From Paenibacillus antri (lineage in GTDB: Bacteria; Bacillota; Bacilli; Paenibacillales; YIM-B00363), in contig NZ_VCIW01000008.1 of NCBI RefSeq assembly GCF_005765165.1, positions 1-64,000 on the forward strand: 64,000 nt of DNA, read 5' to 3'. Below, in pieces: positions 10,318-18,361 of this stretch. The notes under the pieces were generated by a model. The model worked only from the letters and a program-made list of their open reading frames with translations, searched no databases and was not told where the DNA came from. Position 1 is the stretch's first letter; the number at the start of each line of letters is the position of its first letter. The position numbers were made by a program, and so were the translations under genes.

Positions 10318-11087
10318 TTCTCCTTTTTATATAACATACTCGATTTTTCCATGTCAACCGCGAGTCCGTCCACCGCTTCTCTCGTGCACGGCGTGACGAG
10401 CGACAGCGGCTTGCCTGCGGCGGCGCGCGCTTGCTCCAGCGCTTCCTCCGGCTTGCCGAGCTTCTGCAGCGTCAGCGCGTAATAATAGTAAGATTCGGCG
10501 TGCTTCGGCTTCTTCTCGATCGTCTTCTCGTACCACTGGGCGGCTTCCTCGTATCGTCCGAGCATATAGTACGTCTGCGCGAGGTTGTCCAAAATCGAAA
10601 CGTCGCTGTCGTTGTACTCCTGCGCCTCTCGATTGATCGCGAGCGCTTCCTCGAGATCGCCCCGCAGCAGCTTGAAATAACCGAGATTCGCGTACACGGT
10701 CGTATTCTTGTATTCCTTATGTACTTCTTCCAGCAGCGCGACGGCTTCGTCCCGCTTGCCCTGCAGCCATAGCGCGGTCGCCAGGTTCAGCTGCCCCTGC
10801 ATGCGCGGGATGCCGGGCTTCGTCTTCGGCAGCGCCTCCTCCAGCACGCGTTCCGCCTTGACCGGGTCGCCGGCCTTCATGAGCAGGTACGCGTAGCCGA
10901 TCGCTTGCGGCGGCTTCGCGTTGGGGAGATTCGCGCTCTTCTCGAACAGGCGCAGAGCCTTCTCGGCGTTCCCCTTCATAAGTTCCGCATTGCCCCGCCC
11001 GGCGTACCAGGTCGGTCTGAGCGCATAGAAGGCGGCAAGAAGCAGGACGAAAATAACGAGTAGAATAACGGCTTGAACTGGCGGCAT
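10314..11087 (-). CDS. Membrane-anchored tetratricopeptide repeat protein
   Basis: A 257-aa protein with an N-terminal membrane anchor (residues 5-23, VILLVIFVLLLAAFYAL) followed by TPR repeats over about residues 35-225. Recognisable TPR helices include YAGRGNAELMKGNAEKAL, VYANLGYFKLLRGDLEEAL and ILDNLAQTYYMLGRYEEAA. TPRs are protein-protein scaffolds; the partner is unknown. The last 15 codons hold the htpG promoter and its stop codon lies in CIRCE, so the gene ends exactly where htpG control begins. Sequence alone does not assign a specific function. Confidence 0.85.
   Translation of the reverse strand: MPPVQAVILLVIFVLLLAAFYALRPTWYAGRGNAELMKGNAEKALRLFEKSANLPNAKPPQAIGYAYLLMKAGDPVKAERVLEEALPKTKPGIPRMQGQLNLATALWLQGKRDEAVALLEEVHKEYKNTTVYANLGYFKLLRGDLEEALAINREAQEYNDSDVSILDNLAQTYYMLGRYEEAAQWYEKTIEKKPKHAESYYYYALTLQKLGKPEEALEQARAAAGKPLSLVTPCTREAVDGLAVDMEKSSMLYKKEN
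10329..10357 (-). promoter_or_regulatory. htpG promoter inside the TPR gene
   Basis: Minus-strand -35 TTGACA (10352-10357), 17-bp spacer and -10 TTATAT (10329-10334), immediately upstream of the CIRCE element. The whole promoter is within the last 15 codons of the TPR gene. Spacing to CIRCE is as expected for HrcA repression at the transcription start. Confidence 0.8.
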
Positions 11088-11129
11088 AAGGCAAGATTCC
11101 TCGCTTTCGGATCGGAAGTGTCGCCTTCT

Positions 11130-11159
11130 ATTATAGCCGATCCCTCCGAGATCGCCTAA
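11130..11159 (-). promoter_or_regulatory. Promoter of the TPR gene
   Basis: Minus-strand -10 TATAAT (11130-11135) with a weaker -35 TTAGGC (11154-11159) at 18 bp spacing, about 45 bp upstream of the TPR start codon. Confidence 0.5.
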
Positions 11160-11228
11160 GCCGCCGTTGCGGCGGGACCCGCTTCGTCGACATCGGCGCC
11201 GCCGCCCCGAATATTGCGACTGCGGCGC

Positions 11229-12230
11229 CTATGCGTCCCCGCCGATCCGCACGACAGTCCGGCCGCGAATCGTACCGCGGAGGATGTCCGCGAGCCGCTC
11301 AGGCAGCTCGTCGAAGCCGATCTCCTGCGCGATGTCCGTCAGAAGTCCGGCCGGCTTCCACTCGTCCGCCATCGCGCGCCACAGCTCGAGCCGCGTCTCC
11401 ATCGGACACGCGACCGAGTCGATGCCGAGCAGGTTGACGCCCCGCAGGATGAACGGAAAGACGGACGCTTGCCACTCGCCGCCGCCGGCCATGCCGCTGA
11501 CGGCGGCCGATCCGCCGTATTGCAGGGAACCTAGCACATGGCGCAGCCCTTCGCCGCCGACCGGATCGATCGCCGCCGCGAACCGCTGCTTGAGCAGCGG
11601 GGACGGCTTCTCCGGCGCGAGCGCGGCGCGGTCGATAACGTCGGTCGCGCCGAGACGGGTCAGGTAGTCGCGCTCCGACGCTCGTCCCGTGCTCGCCGTC
11701 ACCTCGTACCCCGCCCGCGCGAGCAACGCGACGGCGATGCCGCCGACGCCCCCCGACGCGCCGGTGACGAGCACCGGACCGCGGTCGGGCCGCAGGCCGT
11801 TGTCCTCGAGCCGCCGGAGCGACAGCGCCGCCGTAAAGCCGGCCGTGCCGAGCGCCATCGCCTCCTTCGGCGACAGACTCTCCGGCAGCGGCACGAGCCA
11901 GTCGGCCGGCAGCCGGGCCAGCTCCGCGAAGCCGCCGTCGTGCGAGACGCCGAGCCCGTAGCCGGTCGCAACGACGCTGTCGCCTTCGCGGAAGCGCGGC
12001 GCGCTAGATTGCACGACGACGCCCGCAAGGTCGATGCCGAGCGTCCGCGGATACGCCGCCACGACCTTGCCGTTCGCCGTCGCCGCCAGCCCGTCCTTGT
12101 AATTCACGCTCGAGTACGCGACGCGAACCGTCACTTCTCCCTCCGGCATTTCCTCCATTTTGCGTTGCTCGAACCCGGCCGAGAAGCCGTCCGCCGTCTT
12201 GCGCGCCGCGAACGCTCGATACTTCTCCAT
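11229..12230 (-). CDS. YhdH/YhfP-family zinc-independent quinone oxidoreductase (AcuI-like)
   Basis: A 333-aa medium-chain dehydrogenase/reductase of the YhdH/YhfP/AcuI branch, whose characterised members reduce acrylyl-CoA or quinones with NADPH. Features: N-terminal GroES-like domain with SSVNYKDGLA and GIDLAGVV; Rossmann domain with VTGASGGVGGIAVALLARAGYEV (nucleotide-binding glycines about residues 155-162); and the family motif LGATDVIDR. The structural and catalytic zinc cysteines of alcohol dehydrogenases are absent, as expected. ATG at 12230 has a GGAGG site about 10 nt upstream. The physiological substrate cannot be fixed from sequence. Confidence 0.9.
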   Translation of the reverse strand: MEKYRAFAARKTADGFSAGFEQRKMEEMPEGEVTVRVAYSSVNYKDGLAATANGKVVAAYPRTLGIDLAGVVVQSSAPRFREGDSVVATGYGLGVSHDGGFAELARLPADWLVPLPESLSPKEAMALGTAGFTAALSLRRLEDNGLRPDRGPVLVTGASGGVGGIAVALLARAGYEVTASTGRASERDYLTRLGATDVIDRAALAPEKPSPLLKQRFAAAIDPVGGEGLRHVLGSLQYGGSAAVSGMAGGGEWQASVFPFILRGVNLLGIDSVACPMETRLELWRAMADEWKPAGLLTDIAQEIGFDELPERLADILRGTIRGRTVVRIGGDA

Positions 12231-12256
12231 ATCTCAGTTTCCTCCGATCGTTAATA

Positions 12257-12296
12257 AGAATGGTTTACGCGAGGGTAATCTTGTTGCAACCATTCT
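12257..12296. promoter_or_regulatory. Inverted repeat upstream of the YhfP-like gene
   Basis: A 9-bp perfect inverted repeat, AGAATGGTT (12257-12265) and AACCATTCT (12288-12296), with dyad arms 31 bp apart (about three helical turns), 27-66 bp upstream of the start codon. It is a candidate operator of unknown regulator. The rest of the 12231-12547 gap shows no gene. Confidence 0.45.
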
Positions 12297-12530
12297 AACA
12301 AACGCCCTCTCCCCTCGCTATTCATCCGCACACGACTTGGCACCGGAATCGCCGTGTGAGGGGTGACCGCCTTCACTTCTTTCGCCCCCTCATCTTACAG
12401 CTGAGCCAAGGGAATTCGGGGAGAAGGAACTGCGAGGAATACTTGGCCCGAGGCGCACAGCAAGGCGCGGACAGCTGAGCGAGCTCAACGAAGGGATTGC
12501 GGGGAGCTGAGACCAAGAGAAGCGCCAAAA

Positions 12531-12554
12531 AAAGAAGGGCGACATCGTCACCCT
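12531..12554 (-). terminator. Terminator of the MarR-ABC operon
   Basis: Minus-strand stem AAGGGTGA / TCGCCCTT with a 4-5-nt loop followed by CTTTTTTT. It starts inside the last codons of the downstream ABC gene, so the stop codon is within the hairpin. Confidence 0.8.
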
Positions 12555-14425
12555 TCCTCCCCCGCGGCTTGTAAATTGCGGAATTGATTGTAAAACATCT
12601 GGTAATACGTGCCTTCTCGCCTCATCAATGCGTCGTGGTCGCCTCGCTCGGCCACCTCGCCGCGATCGATGACCATGATCGTGTCCGCGTCGCGGATCGT
12701 GTTCAACCGATGCGCGATGACGAAGCTGGTTCGATCCCGCATGACGTTCAGCAGCGCTTCCTGAATGTGCAGCTCCGTGCGCGTGTCGATGCTGCTCGTC
12801 GCCTCGTCGAGAATCAAGATCGACGGCTGCGCCAGAACGACGCGCGCGATCGCGAGCAGCTGCCGCTGCCCCTGGCTGATGTTGCCGCCGTTTTCGGTCA
12901 GGACGGTGTCGTAGCCTTGCGGCAGCCGGCGGATGAACACGTCCGCGTTCGCCGCCCGCGCCGCCGCTACGACCTCTTCGTCCGTTGCGTCCGGCTTGCC
13001 GTATTTGATGTTGTCCTTGACGGTGCCGGAGAACAAATACGTGTCCTGCAGCACGATGCCGAACGCTCGGCGCAAGCTGTCGCGGGTATACTCCCGGATG
13101 TCTCGGCCGTCGAGCAGAATGCGCCCGCCGGTCGGATCGTAGAACCGGGTGACCAGGTTGACGATCGTCGTCTTGCCCGCGCCGGTCGGCCCGACGAGCG
13201 CCGTCGCGCTTCGCTCCGGCGCTTCGAAGCTGACGTTCCGCAAAATCGGAACGTCGGCGCGGTAACCGAAGCTGACGTTCTCGAAGACGACCTTCCCTTC
13301 CGGCCTCCGCAGCTCGACCGCGTCGGGCGCGTCCGGGGCTTCCTCCTTCTCGTCGAGCACCTCGAACGCCCGCTCCGCGCCGGCGACGCCCGCCTGCAGC
13401 ACGTTATACGTCTGCGCCAGCTCGTTCAGCGGACGGACGAACTGCCGCGAGTACCCGACGAAGCTCGCGATAACGCCGACCGTGATCGAGCCCTTCACCG
13501 CCAGCAAGCCGCCCGTCAACGCGATCGCGGCGAAGCCGATGTTGTTGATGACGCTCAGCAGCGGCATCATGAAGCCGGACCATACCTGCGCCTTGACGGC
13601 GGCGTCGTACAGCTTGACGTTTACGGTCTCGAACTGCTCGATCGACTTCTCCTCGTGATTGAACGCCTTCACGATCTGTTGTCCGGTGATCGTCTCTTCG
13701 ATATGGCCGTTGAGCGCGCCGAGGTGCGCCTGCTGGTCTTTGAACAGCACGCTCGTGCGTTTCGTGATCGTGCGCGCCAGCAAGAAGACGAGCGGCACGG
13801 TCACGAGGGCGGCCAACGTCAGAAGCGGGCTGAGCACGAGCATCATAATGAGCGAGCCGAGAATGGCTAGCGAACCGGACATCAGCTGCACGGTCGACTG
13901 CGAGATCGTCGTGCTGACGTTGTCGAGGTCGTTCGTCAGTCGGCTCATCACTTCGCCGTGCGAGCGGGAGTCGAAGAAGCCGAGCGGCAGCTTCTGCAGC
14001 TTCGCGAACAGCGACGCCCGCAGACCCGCGACGACGCGCTGCGATAAGCCCGCCATCATCCAGCCTTGCAGGAACGACAGCGCGCCTTCGCCGACGTAAG
14101 CCGCGGTCAAGGCGACGATGACGACGGGCAGCAGGCCCATGTCGCCGTCCGCGATCGCGTCGACGCCGACCCCGATCAAGTAAGGGCCGGCGACGCCGAT
14201 CGCCGCGCTCAACGCGACGAAGACCGCGATCAGCGCAAGCCCGGCGCGTTCCTTGCCGAAGTACGACCACAGCCGCTTCATCGTCGCTTGGAACTGCTTC
14301 GGCTTGACGACCGGCCCCCGGCCCGGAGGGCCGAAACCGCCCGGACGGCCCGGCATGGGAGGTCCCGGCGGCGGACCGCCCGCGCCTCCGGCGTTCTCGC
14401 GATTCTTGCGATCCGACTCAGACAT
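12548..14425 (-). CDS. ABC multidrug exporter subunit, catalytic NBD half
   Basis: A 625-aa fused permease-ATPase half-transporter. A Pro/Gly-rich cytosolic N-terminus (residues 14-40) precedes six membrane helices (about 65-345) and an ABC domain with Walker A GPTGAGKTT, a variant signature ISQGQ, and Walker B LILDEATSSID with the catalytic Glu intact. The start at 14425 has AAGGAGGTG upstream and overlaps the partner gene by 8 nt, so translation is probably coupled. Together with the next gene it forms a heterodimeric exporter like BmrCD, LmrCD or TM287/288; this subunit resembles the BmrD/TM288 side. Substrate unknown; drug or lipid export is inferred from family and MarR context. Confidence 0.9.
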   Translation of the reverse strand: MSESDRKNRENAGGAGGPPPGPPMPGRPGGFGPPGRGPVVKPKQFQATMKRLWSYFGKERAGLALIAVFVALSAAIGVAGPYLIGVGVDAIADGDMGLLPVVIVALTAAYVGEGALSFLQGWMMAGLSQRVVAGLRASLFAKLQKLPLGFFDSRSHGEVMSRLTNDLDNVSTTISQSTVQLMSGSLAILGSLIMMLVLSPLLTLAALVTVPLVFLLARTITKRTSVLFKDQQAHLGALNGHIEETITGQQIVKAFNHEEKSIEQFETVNVKLYDAAVKAQVWSGFMMPLLSVINNIGFAAIALTGGLLAVKGSITVGVIASFVGYSRQFVRPLNELAQTYNVLQAGVAGAERAFEVLDEKEEAPDAPDAVELRRPEGKVVFENVSFGYRADVPILRNVSFEAPERSATALVGPTGAGKTTIVNLVTRFYDPTGGRILLDGRDIREYTRDSLRRAFGIVLQDTYLFSGTVKDNIKYGKPDATDEEVVAAARAANADVFIRRLPQGYDTVLTENGGNISQGQRQLLAIARVVLAQPSILILDEATSSIDTRTELHIQEALLNVMRDRTSFVIAHRLNTIRDADTIMVIDRGEVAERGDHDALMRREGTYYQMFYNQFRNLQAAGEEG

Positions 14426-16157
14426 GGCTCCGCACCTCCTTCCCGACTTGCGATCGATAGATTTCTTGGTAGACGCGGCATGTCTGCATGAGCTCGTCAT
14501 GCGTGCCGACGCCGACGACCTCGCCGAGGTCCAGTACGACGATCTTGTCGGCGTCCATGACCGAGCTGATCCGCTGCGCGATCAGGAGGCACGTCATCCC
14601 TTTCGCGTACGCCTTCAGCGATTCCTTGATTCGCGATTCTGTGGCGGTGTCCACAGCGCTCGTGCAGTCGTCCAAGATTAAGATGCGCGGCTTCTTCACG
14701 AGCGCCCGCGCGATCGAGACGCGCTGCTTCTGGCCGCCGGACAGGTTGACGCCGCGCTGCCCGAGCCGCGAACGGTAGCCCTCCGGCAAGCGCGCGATGA
14801 ACTCGTGCGCTTCCGCCATCTTGGCCGCGCGTTCGACGTCGGCTTCTAGAGCATTTTCGTCGCCCCACCGGATGTTATCGAGAATCGTGCCGGAAAACAG
14901 CACGCTCTTCTGCGGCACGATCGCGATCGACTCACGCAGCGCCGCCGGATCGACGTCCTTCGCGTCGACGCCGTCGACGAGCACCCGCCCGCCGGTCGCG
15001 TCGTAGAAGCGCGGGATGAGCCCGACCAAGGTGCTCTTCCCCGAACCGGTGGAGCCGATGATGCCGACGGTTTCCCCCGGCTCGCACGCGAAGCTGACGT
15101 TCTTCAGCACGGGAGAGCCCGGCGCCTCGCCGTACGCGAAGTCGACGCCTTGAAATTCGATTCTCCCTTCCTTGCTCTTCGGCGCCGCGTCCGTCTTCCA
15201 CGTCATGTCGTTCGTCTGGGCGAACACCTCGCCGATCCGGATCGCGGAAGCGCGAGCCCGCACGAACATGGCGAACACCATCGACACCATCATGAGCGAA
15301 AAGAGCATCTGCGTCATATAGTTAATGAACGCGACGAGCTCGCCCACTTCGCCGCTCTGCATGGCGCCCGACTCCATCCACCGGCCGCCGATCCAAAGAA
15401 TCGCGACGACGCCCAGGTTGACCGTCAGCATGATCGCCGGATTGAAGACGGCCATGGCTCGCATCGCGCTCGTCGAGCGCTGCCGCTGCTCCTCGTTCGT
15501 CGCCCCGAACTTCTCGACCTCGAAGCCGAACCGGTTGAACGCCTTGACGACCCTCACACCGGCGAGATATTCGCGCACCGCCGCGTTCACGCGGTCGAGC
15601 GACTGCTGCACTTTCAAAAACCGGGAGAAGCCGACCTTCATATTGAAGGCGACGAGCGCGGCGACGATCGGCACGACGACCGCGAAGATGGTCGACAGCT
15701 CCGGGTTGAGCCGGATCGCGAGGATGAGCGCCCCGATGCCGAGCAGCGGCGCCTTGACGAAGATGCGCATCAGGCCGCCGACGAAGTTCTGTACGAGCGT
15801 GATGTCGTTCGTCATGCGGGTAATGAGCGACGCGCGCTCGAACTTGTCGATGTTCGCGAACGACAGCGATTGAATTTTCCGAAACAGGTCGCTCCGCAGC
15901 TCCGCGCCGAATTTCTGCGACACGTAGACGGCGAGCACGTTCCGAAGGCTGGCCGCGATCGCGCCGCCCGCCGTGATGAGCAGCATGAGCCCGCCGATGC
16001 GGAGCACGTAATCCATGTCCCCGTTCGCGATGCCGCGGTCGATGATGTCGGCCAGCAGCGTCGGCATCATGAGGTCCGCCGCCGCCTCGAGCGTCAGGAA
16101 GAAAATCGCCAAAAGAAAGCCCTTCCAATACTTCTTAATATATTTTCCGCTTGGCAT
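14418..16157 (-). CDS. ABC multidrug exporter subunit, degenerate NBD half
   Basis: A 579-aa half-transporter with six membrane helices (about residues 15-300) and a C-terminal ABC domain: Walker A GSTGSGKST, canonical signature LSGGQKQR, and Walker B ILILDDCTSAVD. The residue after the Walker B Asp is Asp rather than the catalytic Glu, the hallmark of the non-hydrolysing site in asymmetric exporters (BmrC, LmrC, TM287). Its intact LSGGQ pairs with the partner's active Walker site. GGAGGCG lies upstream of the ATG at 16157, which begins 7 nt after the marR stop. Membrane-located, second gene of a three-gene operon. Confidence 0.92.
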   Translation of the reverse strand: MPSGKYIKKYWKGFLLAIFFLTLEAAADLMMPTLLADIIDRGIANGDMDYVLRIGGLMLLITAGGAIAASLRNVLAVYVSQKFGAELRSDLFRKIQSLSFANIDKFERASLITRMTNDITLVQNFVGGLMRIFVKAPLLGIGALILAIRLNPELSTIFAVVVPIVAALVAFNMKVGFSRFLKVQQSLDRVNAAVREYLAGVRVVKAFNRFGFEVEKFGATNEEQRQRSTSAMRAMAVFNPAIMLTVNLGVVAILWIGGRWMESGAMQSGEVGELVAFINYMTQMLFSLMMVSMVFAMFVRARASAIRIGEVFAQTNDMTWKTDAAPKSKEGRIEFQGVDFAYGEAPGSPVLKNVSFACEPGETVGIIGSTGSGKSTLVGLIPRFYDATGGRVLVDGVDAKDVDPAALRESIAIVPQKSVLFSGTILDNIRWGDENALEADVERAAKMAEAHEFIARLPEGYRSRLGQRGVNLSGGQKQRVSIARALVKKPRILILDDCTSAVDTATESRIKESLKAYAKGMTCLLIAQRISSVMDADKIVVLDLGEVVGVGTHDELMQTCRVYQEIYRSQVGKEVRSHV

Positions 16158-16163
16158 CCGCCG

Positions 16164-16601
16164 CTACGCCTCCCCGTTCCCCCGCAATTGGTCGGACAGC
16201 TTCTTCATGAGCCGCACGAGCTCCGCGCGATCCGCTTCGTCGAGCCGCTCGAACGGCCCCGCGAGCGATGCTCTCCAAGCGTCCTCCGTCTTGCGGATCG
16301 TCTCAAGACCCGCCTCCGTCAGGGCGATGTTCTTCACGCGGGCGTCCGTCGCATCCTGTTCTCGCCTCACGATGCCCGACCGCTCCAGCCGGTCCAGCAT
16401 CTGCGACATCGTGCTGGCTCGCACGTCGAGATGCTCCGCCAGCTGTCCGATCGTCGCGGCGCCCCGCCGCTGCAGCTGCCTCAGCAGCAGCCACTGCACC
16501 TTCGTAAGCGGCTGCTGCCGCTGCGCGTCCCACGTCGACGAGCGCAAATGCCGATTCACGGCTTGCAGCGACGCCAAAAATTGTTCCAGGTTCGCATCCA
16601 T
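16164..16601 (-). CDS. MarR-family transcriptional regulator
   Basis: A 145-aa winged-helix MarR protein. The HTH spans about residues 48-75 (TIGQLAEHLDVRASTMSQML), followed by a wing with the DxR-type motif DATDARVKNIALTEAG and C-terminal dimerisation helices. It is first in an operon with two ABC exporter genes, an arrangement in which MarR proteins typically repress the operon and respond to the exported ligand. ATG at 16601 is preceded by GGGGGCGG. The ligand is unknown. Confidence 0.92.
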   Translation of the reverse strand: MDANLEQFLASLQAVNRHLRSSTWDAQRQQPLTKVQWLLLRQLQRRGAATIGQLAEHLDVRASTMSQMLDRLERSGIVRREQDATDARVKNIALTEAGLETIRKTEDAWRASLAGPFERLDEADRAELVRLMKKLSDQLRGNGEA

Positions 16602-16629
16602 CGTGCCGCCCCCTTTTCCACATATTTGT

Positions 16630-16635
16630 ATTATA
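16630..16635 (-). promoter_or_regulatory. -10 element of the MarR-ABC operon
   Basis: TATAAT on the minus strand about 30 bp upstream of marR, in an AT-rich stretch (TTAGGTTAGCTATATAAT) that stands out from GC-rich surroundings. No good -35 at 17 bp is visible, so activity and the MarR operator position are unproven. Confidence 0.4.
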
Positions 16636-16741
16636 TAGCTAACCTAAATAAAATGCATCAATAATCGTCCCCTTTTCCCCGGCCCATATGGTAGGATAGT
16701 AATAAATTTATGGCGTTAAGCTTTGAACCCCAGGAGCGTGC

Positions 16742-18310
16742 GTGCGGATCATGGAAACAAATATCATAACGATGTTCATTACGTTGGTCGCCACTTCGGG
16801 CGTGTTCACGCTGTTCCTGTGCCTATACGCGTATGTCAAACGGAAGGAAATTCCCGGCGCGCGCACGTTCATTTGGTATACGGCCTCCATGGCGATTTAC
16901 ATCTTCGCGGTCGCCTTCGAGTGGACGAGCGATACGGTGGAAGAGATCATGCGCTGGACCGTCCTTGAATATCTCGGCATCGCCTTCGCGCCGCCGCTCG
17001 GTCTGTTGCTCGTGCTGCAATATATCGGCAAGTCGGTCCCCCGCAAGGTCGCGGCGCTCATGTTCGTCGTGCCCGCCGTTACGTTCTTGTCGGTGGCGAC
17101 GAACGAGTGGCATCATTTGTTTTATAAATCCATTTTCCTCCGTGAAAATACTCCCTCCCCCCTCGCCGACGTCGAGATCGGGGAGATGTACATCGTGCAC
17201 GGCGCGTACACGTTCGGCTGCATGCTGGCGTCCGTCGTCCTGCTCGTTCGCCAGTGGTTTCGGACGAACCGGGCGTTCCGGCTGCAGCTCGCGACGCTGA
17301 CGATCGGTCAGTTTCTGCCGATGGTCGGCGCGTTCTTGTATTTGATGGGCGTCACGCCGTACGGGATGGATCCGGTGCCGATGGTGCTGTGCCTGACGTC
17401 GGGCATGTACATCTGGGCGATGGTGTCCTCTCGCGTCCTGACGATCGTGCCGATCGCCAAGGAGCGGCTGTTCGAAAGCCTGCGGGAAGGCGTTATCGTG
17501 CTGGACGCGACGGAGCGCATCGTCGACTTCAACGCGGCGGTCGCCCGCATGATGCCGGGGCTGACCGCTTCCTCGGTCGGGACGTTCCTTCGCGACGAGT
17601 GGCCGCGGCTGACCGGCTCCCCGCTGCCCGTCGGCGGGACCGGGGACGGGATGCAGGAAGTGATGGTCTGGACGGTGAAAGGCGAGGACGTCTCCTACCA
17701 AGTGCGGTCGTCGCTCGTGCGCGACCGGACGGGCGAGACGATCGGCCGCCTGCTCATGCTGATCGACGTGACGGAGCAGAAGCGGCTGCAGGACAAGCTG
17801 ACGCAGATGGCGTACTTCGACGGACTGACGAAGCTGCTTAACCGGGCACGGTTCGTGCAGCGAAGCCGGGAGCTGTTGTCCTCGGCCCAGCGGTTCGGCC
17901 TGCCGGTGTCGTTCGTCTTGTTCGACATCGATTCGTTCAAGCGGATCAACGACACGTACGGTCACGACGTCGGCGATCAAGCGATCGTGCACGTCGTCTC
18001 GATCGCGAAGCGGCTGCTTCCGCCGGACGCGCTGTTCGCTCGCTACGGCGGCGAGGAGTTCGCGCTCGCGCTGCCGTCCGCGACCGGGCTCGAGGCGGTC
18101 GAGCTGGCGGAGCGCGTCCGGGCGGCGTTCGAGGCCGAGCCGCTCCGCGCGGGCGGGGAGACGATCCTCGTGACGTCGAGCTTCGGCGCGGCAGAGGCCC
18201 GGGGGAGCGACGACACGCTGGAGTCACTGCTGCGCGACGCGGACGCGGCGCTGTACGCCGCGAAGCGAGCGGGCCGCAACCGGGTGCGCGCGTTCGAGCC
18301 GACGACGTAA
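16742..18310 (+). CDS. Membrane diguanylate cyclase (7TM sensor, PAS, GGDEF)
   Basis: A 522-aa c-di-GMP synthase. An N-terminal 7TM sensor region of the histidine-kinase N-terminal type (residues about 8-225) is followed by a PAS-like domain (about 240-345, beginning KERLFESLREGVIVLDATER) and a GGDEF domain (about 355-520). Substrate and metal motifs DGLTKLLNRARF and FDIDSFKRINDTYGHD are intact, as is the active-site loop GGEEF near 436-440. I see no RxxD inhibitory site five residues before it. GTG at 16742 is chosen because AGGAG is 5 nt upstream; an ATG at 16751 is possible. It is monocistronic and divergent from the MarR operon. The signal sensed is unknown. Confidence 0.93.
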   Translation: MRIMETNIITMFITLVATSGVFTLFLCLYAYVKRKEIPGARTFIWYTASMAIYIFAVAFEWTSDTVEEIMRWTVLEYLGIAFAPPLGLLLVLQYIGKSVPRKVAALMFVVPAVTFLSVATNEWHHLFYKSIFLRENTPSPLADVEIGEMYIVHGAYTFGCMLASVVLLVRQWFRTNRAFRLQLATLTIGQFLPMVGAFLYLMGVTPYGMDPVPMVLCLTSGMYIWAMVSSRVLTIVPIAKERLFESLREGVIVLDATERIVDFNAAVARMMPGLTASSVGTFLRDEWPRLTGSPLPVGGTGDGMQEVMVWTVKGEDVSYQVRSSLVRDRTGETIGRLLMLIDVTEQKRLQDKLTQMAYFDGLTKLLNRARFVQRSRELLSSAQRFGLPVSFVLFDIDSFKRINDTYGHDVGDQAIVHVVSIAKRLLPPDALFARYGGEEFALALPSATGLEAVELAERVRAAFEAEPLRAGGETILVTSSFGAAEARGSDDTLESLLRDADAALYAAKRAGRNRVRAFEPTT

Positions 18311-18359
18311 GGCAAGGGGCTTTCGGGGCGAAGTCAGACTGCCCCGGAGGCCCCTGCCT
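18310..18359 (+). terminator. Hairpin after the diguanylate cyclase gene
   Basis: A long stem (AGGCAAGGGGC...CGGGGC against GCCCCGG...GCCCCTGCCT) begins at the stop codon. No T-run follows, so it may be a weak or Rho-assisted terminator or an mRNA-stabilising hairpin. Confidence 0.5.
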
Positions 18360-18361
18360 GT

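Noticed and set aside
12300-12530. Possible small gene or structured RNA between the ABC operon and the YhfP-like gene
   Set aside because: Short inverted bits (CACACG…CGTGTG) and repeated AGCTGAG words occur, but no open frame with a ribosome binding site and no convincing structure.
16621-16680. Full sigma-A promoter and MarR operator upstream of marR
   Set aside because: A TATAAT is clear but the only TTGATG candidate is 20 bp away, and no strong inverted repeat could be fixed, so only the -10 was annotated.
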